From Magnetominusculus dajiuhuensis (lineage in GTDB: Bacteria; Nitrospirota; Thermodesulfovibrionia; Thermodesulfovibrionales; Magnetobacteriaceae): DNA of 16,363 nt. The notes beneath the pieces were generated by a model, which saw only the letters and a list, made by a program, of their open reading frames with translations, was not told the DNA's origin and did no database searches. Made by a program: the position numbers and the translations under genes. Numbering within the stretch: the first letter of the stretch is position 1; the number at the start of each line of letters is the position of its first letter. The stretch lies in the NCBI RefSeq assembly GCF_046044395.1, contig NZ_JBJUSG010000087.1, positions 1 to 16,363 of the forward strand, read 5' to 3'. Positions 6,884 to 13,515 of the stretch are shown here, piece after piece.

Positions 6884-7095
6884 TGAAAGGAAAGATCGAG
6901 ATAAACAGGGAACTGTGCAAGGGCTGTACGTTTTGTATAACGGCGTGTCCTAAGAAGATAATCAGATTGAGCGCAGGGTTTAACAACTCCGGATACATTC
7001 CCGCGGTTGTAGATGAGATGGAGCAGTGTACGGGCTGTGCAATGTGCGCCGAGATGTGCCCGGAGGTAGCCATAGAGGTATGGCTGGAAGAGTAA
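6883..7095 (+). CDS. 2[4Fe-4S] ferredoxin, 2-oxoacid oxidoreductase delta-like
   Basis: This 70-residue protein carries two complete four-cysteine cluster motifs: Cys12, 15, 18 and 22-Pro, then Cys49, 52, 55 and 59-Pro. That is the pattern of bacterial 2[4Fe-4S] electron carriers. Length, the MKGKIEINRELCKGC opening and the spacing of the motifs resemble the delta subunits (KorD/VorD type) of 2-oxoglutarate or 2-oxoisovalerate:ferredoxin oxidoreductases. The alpha, beta and gamma subunits are not here: the next gene is convergent, 12 bases away. It starts within the recN stop codon and uses GGAG about seven bases upstream, so it is translated with recN. It may serve an oxidoreductase encoded elsewhere or be a free ferredoxin. 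Confidence 0.9.
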   Translation: MKGKIEINRELCKGCTFCITACPKKIIRLSAGFNNSGYIPAVVDEMEQCTGCAMCAEMCPEVAIEVWLEE

Positions 7096-7107
7096 AGTGG
7101 TGCCATC

Positions 7108-7869
7108 CTACCGAACCAAAAAAATCACGGCGACTATCGTACCGGTAACCAGGACAATACGGCGCAGTGTTAATGGCTTAATCCACCCTGCCAACCGTCC
7201 GCCCATAACCCCTCCCGCAAGGGCGCATACGGCCATAACAGCGGCGGCAGACCAGACGACCTTCCCTGAAAACAGGAAAAAGATTGCGGCCGCAATATTA
7301 ATGCTGAACGAAATCGCCTGTTTTAGGGCATTGAGACGGGTAAACGACTCTTCCACCACAAGTCCAAGCACGGCAAGCACGATAACGCTGAGGCCGGCAC
7401 CGAAATAGCCCCCGTAAATGGCAGCGGGAATGATCGGCAGTATTGACCATCCCTTGTGCAGGACTGCCCCGCCGTGGCGGCCAGCGCGGCTCATCACCCA
7501 CGCACGCATCCTGTCCTGAAATGCCAGCAACACCACGGCCATAAGAATAAGAAACGGCACGAGCCTTCGAAACACCTGATCATTAGTATTCAAAAGCAGC
7601 ACACCACCACCTATGCCGCCAATAAGGCTTACTGGCAGCAATAACCACAGCCTTGACCACTGGCCCCGCAGTTCTTTCATCTGTGCGAACGTAGCGCCGA
7701 GATAACCGGGGCAAAGGGCAATCGTATTCGTTACATTGGCCGCAACGGCAGGGACACCGACGGCAGTAAGTATGGGGAATGTGATAAGCGTTCCCCCGCC
7801 GGCAAGTGCATTTACCGCACCTCCCAATATTGCCCCCAATCCTACGACGAGTAAATCAACCCCACTCAT
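7108..7869 (-). CDS. TauE/SafE (TSUP) family membrane permease
   Basis: The 253-residue product is hydrophobic throughout, with about eight membrane segments in two homologous halves, the layout of the TSUP family of sulfite, sulfoacetate, taurine-related or other small organic anion transporters. The first half contains GGAVNALAGGGTLITFP near residue 15; the second contains the equivalent IYGGYFGAGLSVIVLA. Length is typical. GGAGG (7880-7876) lies six bases before the ATG. The substrate cannot be told from sequence, and no sulfur-metabolism gene is adjacent. It lies 66 bases downstream of the rodZ-like gene on the same strand and converges on the ferredoxin gene with a 12-base gap and no visible terminator. 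Confidence 0.88.
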   Translation of the reverse strand: MSGVDLLVVGLGAILGGAVNALAGGGTLITFPILTAVGVPAVAANVTNTIALCPGYLGATFAQMKELRGQWSRLWLLLPVSLIGGIGGGVLLLNTNDQVFRRLVPFLILMAVVLLAFQDRMRAWVMSRAGRHGGAVLHKGWSILPIIPAAIYGGYFGAGLSVIVLAVLGLVVEESFTRLNALKQAISFSINIAAAIFFLFSGKVVWSAAAVMAVCALAGGVMGGRLAGWIKPLTLRRIVLVTGTIVAVIFLVR

Positions 7870-7908
7870 AACTGGCCTCCAATCCTCTGCTATCCACCTG
7901 ATTTCTTA

Positions 7909-7914
7909 ATTATA
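7909..7914 (-). promoter_or_regulatory. possible -10 of the TSUP gene
   Basis: A perfect TATAAT on the minus strand lies between the rodZ-like stop and the permease, 39 bases before its ATG. No good -35 hexamer is visible, so the gene may instead be cotranscribed with the rodZ-like gene. Confidence 0.3.
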
Positions 7915-7935
7915 TTGGTGAGGTGCGCGCGCCAT

Positions 7936-9039
7936 CTAAAAGGTACTGCCCTTTTCTGACATCTCGCATTTTTCTGTTGTGTTAGCAGGCTGAACGCCTG
8001 ATAAATCTGTTCCCGATATGTCCCTGTCTTTAGAGGAAGAAACAGCAGAATCATCAACAGCCGATATGTTTAGCTCCTGCCCCTTTGTCGGCGTTGCCAC
8101 AGCCAGTCGGGGGTTGGTCTGGGGGTTGGTCTGGGGGTTGGTCTGGGGGTTGGCTACTTCCCCGCCTGGCGTATCTGGTTGCACTTCTATTCGACTTTCG
8201 GATAGATTTGCGGGTTTATTATCGCCGGAGGGTGCGCCGGTGTCTTTAACTTTTTCGATGGCCGTCTTTAGAGACTTAAGCGAGGCCGTCACATGTTTCA
8301 TTTTCACGATGGCCTTAGACATGTCATCTATTTTAGTCAATTCCGGCTTATGTCTTGTTGAAGGCTGAGGCTGACTGGGGATACTAGCCTCGGCAACCGA
8401 CATCTTAATAAAGTTCATTGATTCTTTTATTTTGATGGAGGGCTTTAGGGCTGGCTTCTTTGAACCTGACGATTTCAGGGCAGACCCTTTCTCAAGCGTG
8501 GCAGGCGTCTGTTCGGGCGTCCGTAGTTTGTCAGACAGCGGGGTGTTTCTAAGCATCCGGTTGTCAACTCTGTCAACAGAACGTGTCGCGGAAGTATTAC
8601 TTCCCTTCGTGAAACTAAACAGCCTGGTCGAATACACTATTACAACCAAAAAGGCCAGAAAAACGAGCACATAAACTAAAGGCCGCGTGTAACCAGGCTT
8701 ATGTTTCTCCAGGGAGGTGAAGGCATACGGCCTTCTGATTAAATCCGCCGCTGCCTCTGCCGCGCCGGTATTAACCCTTATGTGATTGCTGTGACCAACA
8801 ACACTTGAAGCAAGCCCCTCCTCCTGAAAAATCCTTAAACCCTCTGCGCTATCCACAGACATGGATTCCAAATAGACGCGAATATACCCTTTGGTATAGA
8901 CTTCGCAGGGCAACGACTGAAAGTCCTCGTCTTCCAGCGCCTTCAAATAAGACAACTTCACCATTGTCGTCGCAGAGACATCCTCTAACGACAAATTCGC
9001 CTTCTGACGGCACTTTTTGAGATAGTCTCCTATCACCAC
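7936..9039 (-). CDS. RodZ-like HTH membrane protein lacking the usual C-terminal domain
   Basis: The 367-residue product has an N-terminal helix-turn-helix of the HTH_25 type (about residues 1-70; GDYLKKCRQKANLSLEDVS and YIRVYLESM are characteristic). A single membrane segment lies at about 120-141. A long extracytoplasmic region follows, rich in Lys, Ser, Thr, Pro and Asn. RodZ links MreB to the cell-wall elongation machinery, and this N-terminal layout is that of RodZ. The beta-sheet DUF4115 domain that normally ends RodZ is not recognisable; the C-terminal half is low complexity and includes an NPQT repeat. The start is GTG (GTG GTG ATA), with AGGTGG (9051-9046) six bases before it. A RodZ-derived regulator is an alternative to true RodZ. 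Confidence 0.75.
   Translation of the reverse strand: MVIGDYLKKCRQKANLSLEDVSATTMVKLSYLKALEDEDFQSLPCEVYTKGYIRVYLESMSVDSAEGLRIFQEEGLASSVVGHSNHIRVNTGAAEAAADLIRRPYAFTSLEKHKPGYTRPLVYVLVFLAFLVVIVYSTRLFSFTKGSNTSATRSVDRVDNRMLRNTPLSDKLRTPEQTPATLEKGSALKSSGSKKPALKPSIKIKESMNFIKMSVAEASIPSQPQPSTRHKPELTKIDDMSKAIVKMKHVTASLKSLKTAIEKVKDTGAPSGDNKPANLSESRIEVQPDTPGGEVANPQTNPQTNPQTNPRLAVATPTKGQELNISAVDDSAVSSSKDRDISGTDLSGVQPANTTEKCEMSEKGSTF
8109..8153 (-). repeat. 12-bp tandem repeat encoding NPQT
   Basis: Three full copies and a partial fourth of the 12-base unit GGGGGTTGGTCT (plus strand) are identical in sequence and encode NPQT units in the rodZ-like protein. Perfect identity suggests recent expansion; changes in copy number would remain in frame. 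Confidence 0.9.
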
Positions 9040-9053
9040 ACCAACCCACCTAT

Positions 9054-9082
9054 ATTATGAATATTTTATATAATAAAGTCAA
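9054..9082 (-). promoter_or_regulatory. sigma-70 promoter of the rodZ-like gene
   Basis: TTGACT (9082-9077), 17 bases, then CATAAT (9059-9054), each hexamer five of six matches. The predicted start falls near 9047, only about eight bases before the GTG, so the AGGTGG sequence at 9051-9046 would be largely outside the transcript. Either the start site is slightly upstream or the mRNA has an almost absent leader. Confidence 0.6.
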
Positions 9083-9172
9083 ATTATTTTTTTTAGGTTG
9101 TCACAGCAAAGTAGAAATGCCCGTTGAGCCGATTATTTATGAGGGTTGTCTCGTCGTAAATGATATGAGTCA

Positions 9173-9206
9173 GATGAGGCACCCACGTTTTTGTGGGCAC
9201 CTCATC
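9173..9206 (-). terminator. hairpin after the secreted repeat protein gene
   Basis: GATGAGG (9173-9179) and CCCAC (9182-9186) pair with GTGGG (9193-9197) and CCTCATC (9200-9206), with a two-by-two mismatch between the stems and a six-base loop. It begins six bases after the stop codon of the minus-strand gene. No U-tract follows in the gene's direction, so it may stabilise the 3' end or act with Rho instead of being a classic intrinsic terminator. Confidence 0.45.
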
Positions 9207-9211
9207 CCGTT

Positions 9212-11674
9212 TTAACGCGGACCTGCTATGTTCCAGTTAGTATCGGAAACCGTATTCAGCAATTTTAAGCTTTTTATTGTCGTGCCATTCATAAACCAGA
9301 CAACGTTGTAGCCGTATATCTGGTGTCTCCAGAGTATGTCCGGTTTGCCGTCGCCATCGAAATCGGCTATACTCACGATTTGCCAGTTGGCGTCCGCAAC
9401 CGTCAGGTCTGGCAGCAAGCCATACGCGGTTACCGTTGTCCCGCTCATATACCAGTAGACGATGTAGCCGTAGGTTTGGTGTCTCCATAGTATGGTCGTT
9501 GAGTTGTCGCCCTTGAAGTCTCCCATGCCGGCTATAACCCAGTTTGTATCCGTAACCGATGTTAATAACGCGTAAGTTTGCAAAGAGGTGCCGTTCATGT
9601 GCCATACGACATTTGCGCCGTTAGAGGTATTTCTCCACAGGATATCGGTGTTGCCTGTACCGCTGAAATTCCCTGTCCCCACAATCGTCCATGTCGTGTC
9701 TGTTACAGAAGGCAGTAACTCTGCCGATGTCACAGATGCTCCGGCCATGTGCCAGACAACGTTGTAGCCGTAGATCTGGTGTCTCCATAGTATGTCAGTC
9801 GCAGCGCCGCCTCCAAAATTCCCCACACCGACTATTTGCCAATTGACATCGGAAACAGCCGGTAAAAACGACCCCTGAGGTGAGTCAGTACTGGCGTTGT
9901 CCCATACGACGTTTACTCCTGTGGAGTAATTCCTCCAAAGTATGTCTGCCCTGCCGTCTCCAAAGAGGTCGCCCTTAGTTGGTGTGGGCGTTGGAGTTGG
10001 TGTGGGCGTTGGGGTTGGTGTGGGTGTCGGGGTTGGTGTCGGTGTAGGCGTTGGTGTGGGTGTCGGGGTTGGTGTCGGTGTAGGCGTTGGTGTGGGTGTG
10101 GGTGTGGCACCCGTGCCGCTTAATGTTATATTCGTCGTGGCCGCGTTAGAGGTAATTTGCATAGTGGTTGATTTCGCGCCACTGGAGGTGGGCGAAAACG
10201 TGACATTTACCGCACAGCTGCCGCCGGGAGAAATTGAGGGCGCAAGGCTTGAACATGTGCCGACTGAGATTGTAAACATCCCTGTGTCACCCCCTGTGTT
10301 CGCTATTGAGGTGATGTTAAGGTAAACGCCGCCGGGATTGTATATCGTAAACCCGGTAGACTGGGACACACTACCTGCCTGCACAGTACCAAAATCAAAT
10401 GTTGTGGGCGATACAGAGATGAAAACGCCACCACCACCGCCGCCGCCACCGCCACCGCCACCGCCGCCGCCACTGCTGGTAGCGGTAAAGTTATTTCCAG
10501 GAGAGTCAGAGCCGCTTAACGCCACGCTCTTGCTTGATGGAGAGATCGTATAGCCGCTCAGGCTTGGCGTTAAAGTATAGCTTCCGTCAGAAAGTCCCGT
10601 GAAACCATACATGCCGTTGCTGCCAGTGGTTATTGTGGCACTGGAAGCCCCGGAGAGGGTTACCGTTACCCCTCTTGCTCCTATAGCGTTTTTGTAAATT
10701 GTCCCGGATATAGCAGAGGTGGTTGTTGTGGCAGTCGCCGCCGTAAAATTCTGCGTAACAGCAGAGTCGCTCAATGTAACACTGCCGCTTGTCGGGTTGA
10801 AGGCATAGCCGCTCTTGTTGGGCGTTACAGTATAGTTTCCATTGGGAAGCCCTGTAAAATAATACATACCATAGCCGTCGGTGGTTGTTGCGGCGCTGCC
10901 ATCTCCGGAGAGGATTACCAATACCCCACTTACTCCGGATGCCTCCAACTGATAACCGGTTGTAATTGCCCCTGATATTGAGCTTGAGGACTGTGTGGCG
11001 GTTGTTGTTGCTGTAAAGTTATTCATGGTAGAGGCAGATCCGCTTAACGTCACGCTGATGTACGACGGGGAGAATGTATAGCCACCGCTACTTGGCGTTA
11101 CAGCATAGTTGCCGTCAGCAAGCCCTGTAAAAGTATAATTGCCGCTACTGTCGGTAGTAGTTGTGGTGCCGGAATCTCCAGAAAGGATCACCGTTATCCC
11201 GCTTAATCCATATGCCTCCAACTGATAACCGCTTGTAATTGTTCCTGATATTGAGCCTGAGGACGGTGTGGCGATTGTTGCTATAAAGTTAATCCCTGTT
11301 AAGTCTGACCCGCTTATTGTCACGCGATAAATTGATGTGGCAAATACTGTACTACCGCTCATTGTATTGAACGTAAAGCCGTTCTTAGCGGGCGTTATAG
11401 AATAGTCCCCGTCGGAAAGTCCTGTAAAGGTATACGAACCGTTGCTATCGGTAGTAGTTGTGGCGGTGCTGGCCCCGGAGAGGGTTAGCGTTACCCCGCT
11501 TACACCATTATCCTCCAACAACGTACCGGTTGCGATTGTCCCTGATATAGAGGACGCTGCTGCAAAAGAGCAAGTCAGCATCAGTGCAACAAATAATGTG
11601 GCCACTTTGACCAGTGTCAATAACTTCCAGCTTCCAAACATGTTATTCCATCCCCCCGCATAGTATGATCTCAT
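9212..11674 (-). CDS. secreted multidomain repeat protein (carboxypeptidase-regulatory-like, choice-of-anchor D, DILWR repeats)
   Basis: About 820 residues. A signal peptide (membrane stretch about 17-37, cleavage after SFAAA) leads into four beta-sandwich repeats of 80-95 residues (about 41-136, 139-225, 231-316, 320-398). Each has the pattern SG-x-I ... GVSGVTVTLSG ... YTFTGL-x-DG-x-Y-x-(V/I/L)-TP, typical of carboxypeptidase-regulatory-like/CnaB-type domains. A run of 15 glycines (402-416) precedes a choice-of-anchor D (HYDIN-like) domain at about 417-521. A Thr-Pro linker (524-566) leads to five FG-GAP/VCBS-like repeats of about 50 residues starting with DILWR or TILWR at 577, 627, 677, 727 and 779, probably a propeller. 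No sortase, PEP-CTERM or autotransporter signal is visible. GGAGGAGG (11689-11682) seven bases upstream fixes the start. Probably a cell-surface or extracellular adhesion or binding protein; ligand unknown. Confidence 0.85.
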   Translation of the reverse strand: MRSYYAGGWNNMFGSWKLLTLVKVATLFVALMLTCSFAAASSISGTIATGTLLEDNGVSGVTLTLSGASTATTTTDSNGSYTFTGLSDGDYSITPAKNGFTFNTMSGSTVFATSIYRVTISGSDLTGINFIATIATPSSGSISGTITSGYQLEAYGLSGITVILSGDSGTTTTTDSSGNYTFTGLADGNYAVTPSSGGYTFSPSYISVTLSGSASTMNNFTATTTATQSSSSISGAITTGYQLEASGVSGVLVILSGDGSAATTTDGYGMYYFTGLPNGNYTVTPNKSGYAFNPTSGSVTLSDSAVTQNFTAATATTTTSAISGTIYKNAIGARGVTVTLSGASSATITTGSNGMYGFTGLSDGSYTLTPSLSGYTISPSSKSVALSGSDSPGNNFTATSSGGGGGGGGGGGGGGGVFISVSPTTFDFGTVQAGSVSQSTGFTIYNPGGVYLNITSIANTGGDTGMFTISVGTCSSLAPSISPGGSCAVNVTFSPTSSGAKSTTMQITSNAATTNITLSGTGATPTPTPTPTPTPTPTPTPTPTPTPTPTPTPTPTPTPTPTPTPTKGDLFGDGRADILWRNYSTGVNVVWDNASTDSPQGSFLPAVSDVNWQIVGVGNFGGGAATDILWRHQIYGYNVVWHMAGASVTSAELLPSVTDTTWTIVGTGNFSGTGNTDILWRNTSNGANVVWHMNGTSLQTYALLTSVTDTNWVIAGMGDFKGDNSTTILWRHQTYGYIVYWYMSGTTVTAYGLLPDLTVADANWQIVSIADFDGDGKPDILWRHQIYGYNVVWFMNGTTIKSLKLLNTVSDTNWNIAGPR
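9977..10105 (-). repeat. (Thr-Pro)21 hexanucleotide tract
   Basis: Alternating Thr and Pro codons form a 129-base low-complexity tract linking the choice-of-anchor D domain to the DILWR repeats. Synonymous codon changes form longer internal repeats (for example GTTGGTGTGGGTGTCGGG on the plus strand occurs more than once), indicating expansion by slippage or unequal recombination. Confidence 0.9.
10428..10472 (-). repeat. (GGN)15 trinucleotide tract encoding polyglycine
   Basis: Fifteen consecutive glycine codons (GGC or GGT) form a flexible linker between the last carboxypeptidase-regulatory-like domain and the choice-of-anchor D domain. As a trinucleotide repeat it can change length without a frameshift. 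Confidence 0.9.
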
Positions 11675-11701
11675 CGCATCGCCTCCTCCATCATGCCCGC
11701 G

Positions 11702-11721
11702 AGTAGTGTAACACAACTACT
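11702..11721 (-). repeat. inverted repeat at the 5' end of the secreted-protein mRNA
   Basis: AGTAGT (11702-11707) and ACTACT (11716-11721) are complementary around an eight-base centre that itself overlaps the palindrome GTGTAACAC (11706-11714). It starts at the predicted transcription start, so it could be a 5'-terminal stabilising stem-loop or an operator just downstream of the promoter. Confidence 0.35.
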
Positions 11722-11728
11722 ATGAAAA

Positions 11729-11757
11729 ATAATAATACATATCCACTTTTTTGGCAA
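11729..11757 (-). promoter_or_regulatory. sigma-70 promoter of the secreted repeat protein
   Basis: TTGCCA (11757-11752), 17 bases, then TATTAT (11734-11729), each five of six matches. It begins only ten bases beyond the rho stop codon. The predicted leader is about 48 bases. A second overlapping TATTAT at 11737-11732 would give a 14-base spacer and is less likely. Confidence 0.55.
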
Positions 11758-11766
11758 GCCCTGCGA

Positions 11767-13026
11767 TTATTTATTCATCATATCGAGGAACTCTTTGTTG
11801 GCCTTCGTGTTTTTTAGTTTGGCAAGCAGAAACTCCATGCTCTCAACACTGCTTAGCGGATTCAGCACCTTCCTAAGCACCCACATCTTGTTGAGGACTT
11901 CCTTGCTTACCAGTAGCTCTTCTTTTCTCGTGCCAGAGGTGTTGATGTCTATGCTTGGGAATATCCTCTTGTCAACGAGTTTTCTGTCAAGGTGGAGTTC
12001 CATGTTGCCAGTGCCCTTGAACTCCTCAAAGATGACGTCGTCCATACGGCTTCCCGTGTCAACCAGGGCAGTGGCTATGATTGTCAGGCTGCCGCCGTTT
12101 TCTATGTTTCTCGCCGTACCGAAAAAACGTTTCGGTTTCTGAAGCGCATTGGCGTCAAGTCCACCGGAGAGCACCTTGCCGCTTGCCGGAATGACCGCGT
12201 TATATGCCCTCGCAAGGCGGGTGATACTGTCAAGCAAGATGACGACATCTTTTTTGCACTCTACCTGCCTTTTTGCCCTGTTGATGACCATCTCGGCCAC
12301 CTGGCAGTGCCTGTGGGGCGGTTCGTCGAAGGTTGAGCCTATGATTTCAGCCTGTTGAACCTGCCTTTTCCAGTCGGTGACTTCCTCCGGGCGTTCGTCA
12401 ATGAGCAGGATTATCAGGTGTACTTCCTTGTGATTTGCCCTTATTGACTTGGCGATGGACTGTAACAGCATTGTCTTGCCTGTCCTGGGGGCGGCCACAA
12501 TCAGTCCCCTTTGGCCCTTGCCGATTGGGGCGATTAACTCCATGACACGTGTGGAGTAATCGGTAACGTCATACTCTAAATGGAGCCTCTCTGTGGGGTA
12601 GTATGGCGTCAGATTGTCAAACAGAGGGCGGGTGATGTTTTGCTCTGGTGCCTGATGGTTTATAGCCTCCACCTTCAGAAGGGCAAAATATCTCTCGTTT
12701 TCCTTTGGAGGGCGCACCTGCCCGGAGACAAGCTCACCGGTACGCAGGTTAAACCTCCTTATCTGTGAAGGCGAGACATAGATGTCATCAGGGCCGGGCA
12801 GGTAGCTGTAGTCCGGTGAACGTAGGAACCCAAACCCGTCAGAGAGAATCTCAAGTACTCCTTCGGCAAACAAATTGCCGGTTTTCTCAGCCTGAGCCTG
12901 AAGTATTGCAAATATCAGTTCCTGTTTCCTCATGCTTGAGGCACCCTCGACATTCAGCTCTTCGGCGACAACCGTTAACTCCTCAATATTACCTTCCTGT
13001 AACTCGGCTATTGCGATATTGCTCAT
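11767..13026 (-). CDS. rho: transcription termination factor Rho
   Basis: Rho is the hexameric RNA helicase that ends transcription at C-rich untranslated RNA. At 419 residues it has the same length as E. coli Rho. The N-terminal helical domain (1-50) is followed by the OSB RNA-binding domain with DGFGFLRS (63-70). The ATPase domain has Walker A APRTGKT (179-185, Lys184 as in E. coli), Glu211, Walker B VVILLDS with Asp266, the Q-loop segment VLSGGLDANALQKPKRFFGTARN, and SGTRKEELL near 364-372. No insertion domain is present. AAGGAG (13039-13034) lies seven bases before the ATG. The gene stands alone with a long leader; the next gene's promoter begins right after its stop. Confidence 0.98.
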   Translation of the reverse strand: MSNIAIAELQEGNIEELTVVAEELNVEGASSMRKQELIFAILQAQAEKTGNLFAEGVLEILSDGFGFLRSPDYSYLPGPDDIYVSPSQIRRFNLRTGELVSGQVRPPKENERYFALLKVEAINHQAPEQNITRPLFDNLTPYYPTERLHLEYDVTDYSTRVMELIAPIGKGQRGLIVAAPRTGKTMLLQSIAKSIRANHKEVHLIILLIDERPEEVTDWKRQVQQAEIIGSTFDEPPHRHCQVAEMVINRAKRQVECKKDVVILLDSITRLARAYNAVIPASGKVLSGGLDANALQKPKRFFGTARNIENGGSLTIIATALVDTGSRMDDVIFEEFKGTGNMELHLDRKLVDKRIFPSIDINTSGTRKEELLVSKEVLNKMWVLRKVLNPLSSVESMEFLLAKLKNTKANKEFLDMMNK

Positions 13027-13112
13027 TGGCGGACTCCTTTTTCCTTGCAGTTAAAACTTATTCCCCTGCAGTGTTTAGAGATTAATATTTATTGTCTTAA
13101 AGCAGTCTGATT

Positions 13113-13239
13113 GTACACCCACTCTTCCGATGGTATACCCACTTTGTGGATAGCGCCCTTGCTATGATTATTTACCCGAGCCTTCAACGAATCCTGATAG
13201 CAAAGCTTATGCACGCTGTTGATATGTACACACACTCTT
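13113..13239. repeat. three direct copies of a 14-bp motif in the rho leader
   Basis: GTACACCCACTCTT (13113-13126), GTATACCCACTTTG (13133-13146) and GTACACACACTCTT (13226-13239) are direct repeats; copies one and three differ at one base. The first two are 20 bases apart. The arrangement resembles the multiple short terminal repeats of IS21-type elements, but no transposase is present. Alternatively they may be regulatory motifs of the rho leader, reading AGAGTGGGTGTAC in its mRNA. Confidence 0.55.
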
Positions 13240-13246
13240 ATGTATG

Positions 13247-13275
13247 AGCATACACAAAAAAAAAATATTTGTCAA
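13247..13275 (-). promoter_or_regulatory. candidate rho promoter
   Basis: A perfect TTGACA (13275-13270), a 17-base T-rich spacer, then TATGCT (13252-13247, four of six). The predicted leader before rho is about 215 bases, long but usual for rho genes that are autoregulated by premature termination. The three 14-bp repeats fall within this leader. Confidence 0.45.
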
Positions 13276-13295
13276 TATTATTTTTTACAGGAGTT

Positions 13296-13314
13296 CCCCC
13301 GAAAAATCAGGGGG
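13296..13314. repeat. CCCCC/GGGGG hairpin
   Basis: CCCCC (13296-13300) pairs with GGGGG (13310-13314) around a nine-base loop. It lies four bases beyond the stop of the doubtful 48-residue minus-strand frame and just upstream of the rho promoter. No U-tract follows on either strand, so it is only a weak terminator candidate. Confidence 0.4.
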
Positions 13315-13317
13315 CGG

Positions 13318-13464
13318 TTAGTCGGGGAAGAGGGGTAGTTGGTTAGCCCTGTTGGCGGCGGTAATGACAATCCTGCATGGATGACGTTTAAAAATAGCTG
13401 TTAACCAATCGGCAATAGCGTAATAGTGGAAGTCGGGTATTCCGAATACACGTTTTAGCGGCAT
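13318..13464 (-). CDS. doubtful 48-residue reading frame between rho and the coiled-coil gene
   Basis: A minus-strand ATG opens a 48-residue frame with protein-like composition (it includes FGIPDFHYYAIADWL and RIVITAANRANQLPLFPD). An in-frame TAA lies directly before the ATG and no Shine-Dalgarno site is present. It starts 51 bases after the stop of the coiled-coil gene on the same strand. It may be a small gene, a remnant of a larger one, or part of a dispersed noncoding repeat. I recognise no family. Apart from this frame, the rho promoter, the 14-bp repeats and the hairpin, the 489-base gap at 13027-13515 shows nothing recognisable. Confidence 0.25.
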   Translation of the reverse strand: MPLKRVFGIPDFHYYAIADWLTAIFKRHPCRIVITAANRANQLPLFPD

Positions 13465-13515
13465 TTAAGGACTTCGCTCATTTCCACGCGGCAGCGATAG
13501 GGGTTTTATAATGCG

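Noticed and set aside
9977..10105. CRISPR-like array of short repeats
   Set aside because: The repeats are six to eighteen bases long without unique spacers and encode an in-frame Thr-Pro linker.
9942..10325. Plus-strand frame with a long Val-Gly repeat
   Set aside because: It is the reverse complement of the Thr-Pro linker in the large secreted protein; no ribosome binding site and no independent domain.
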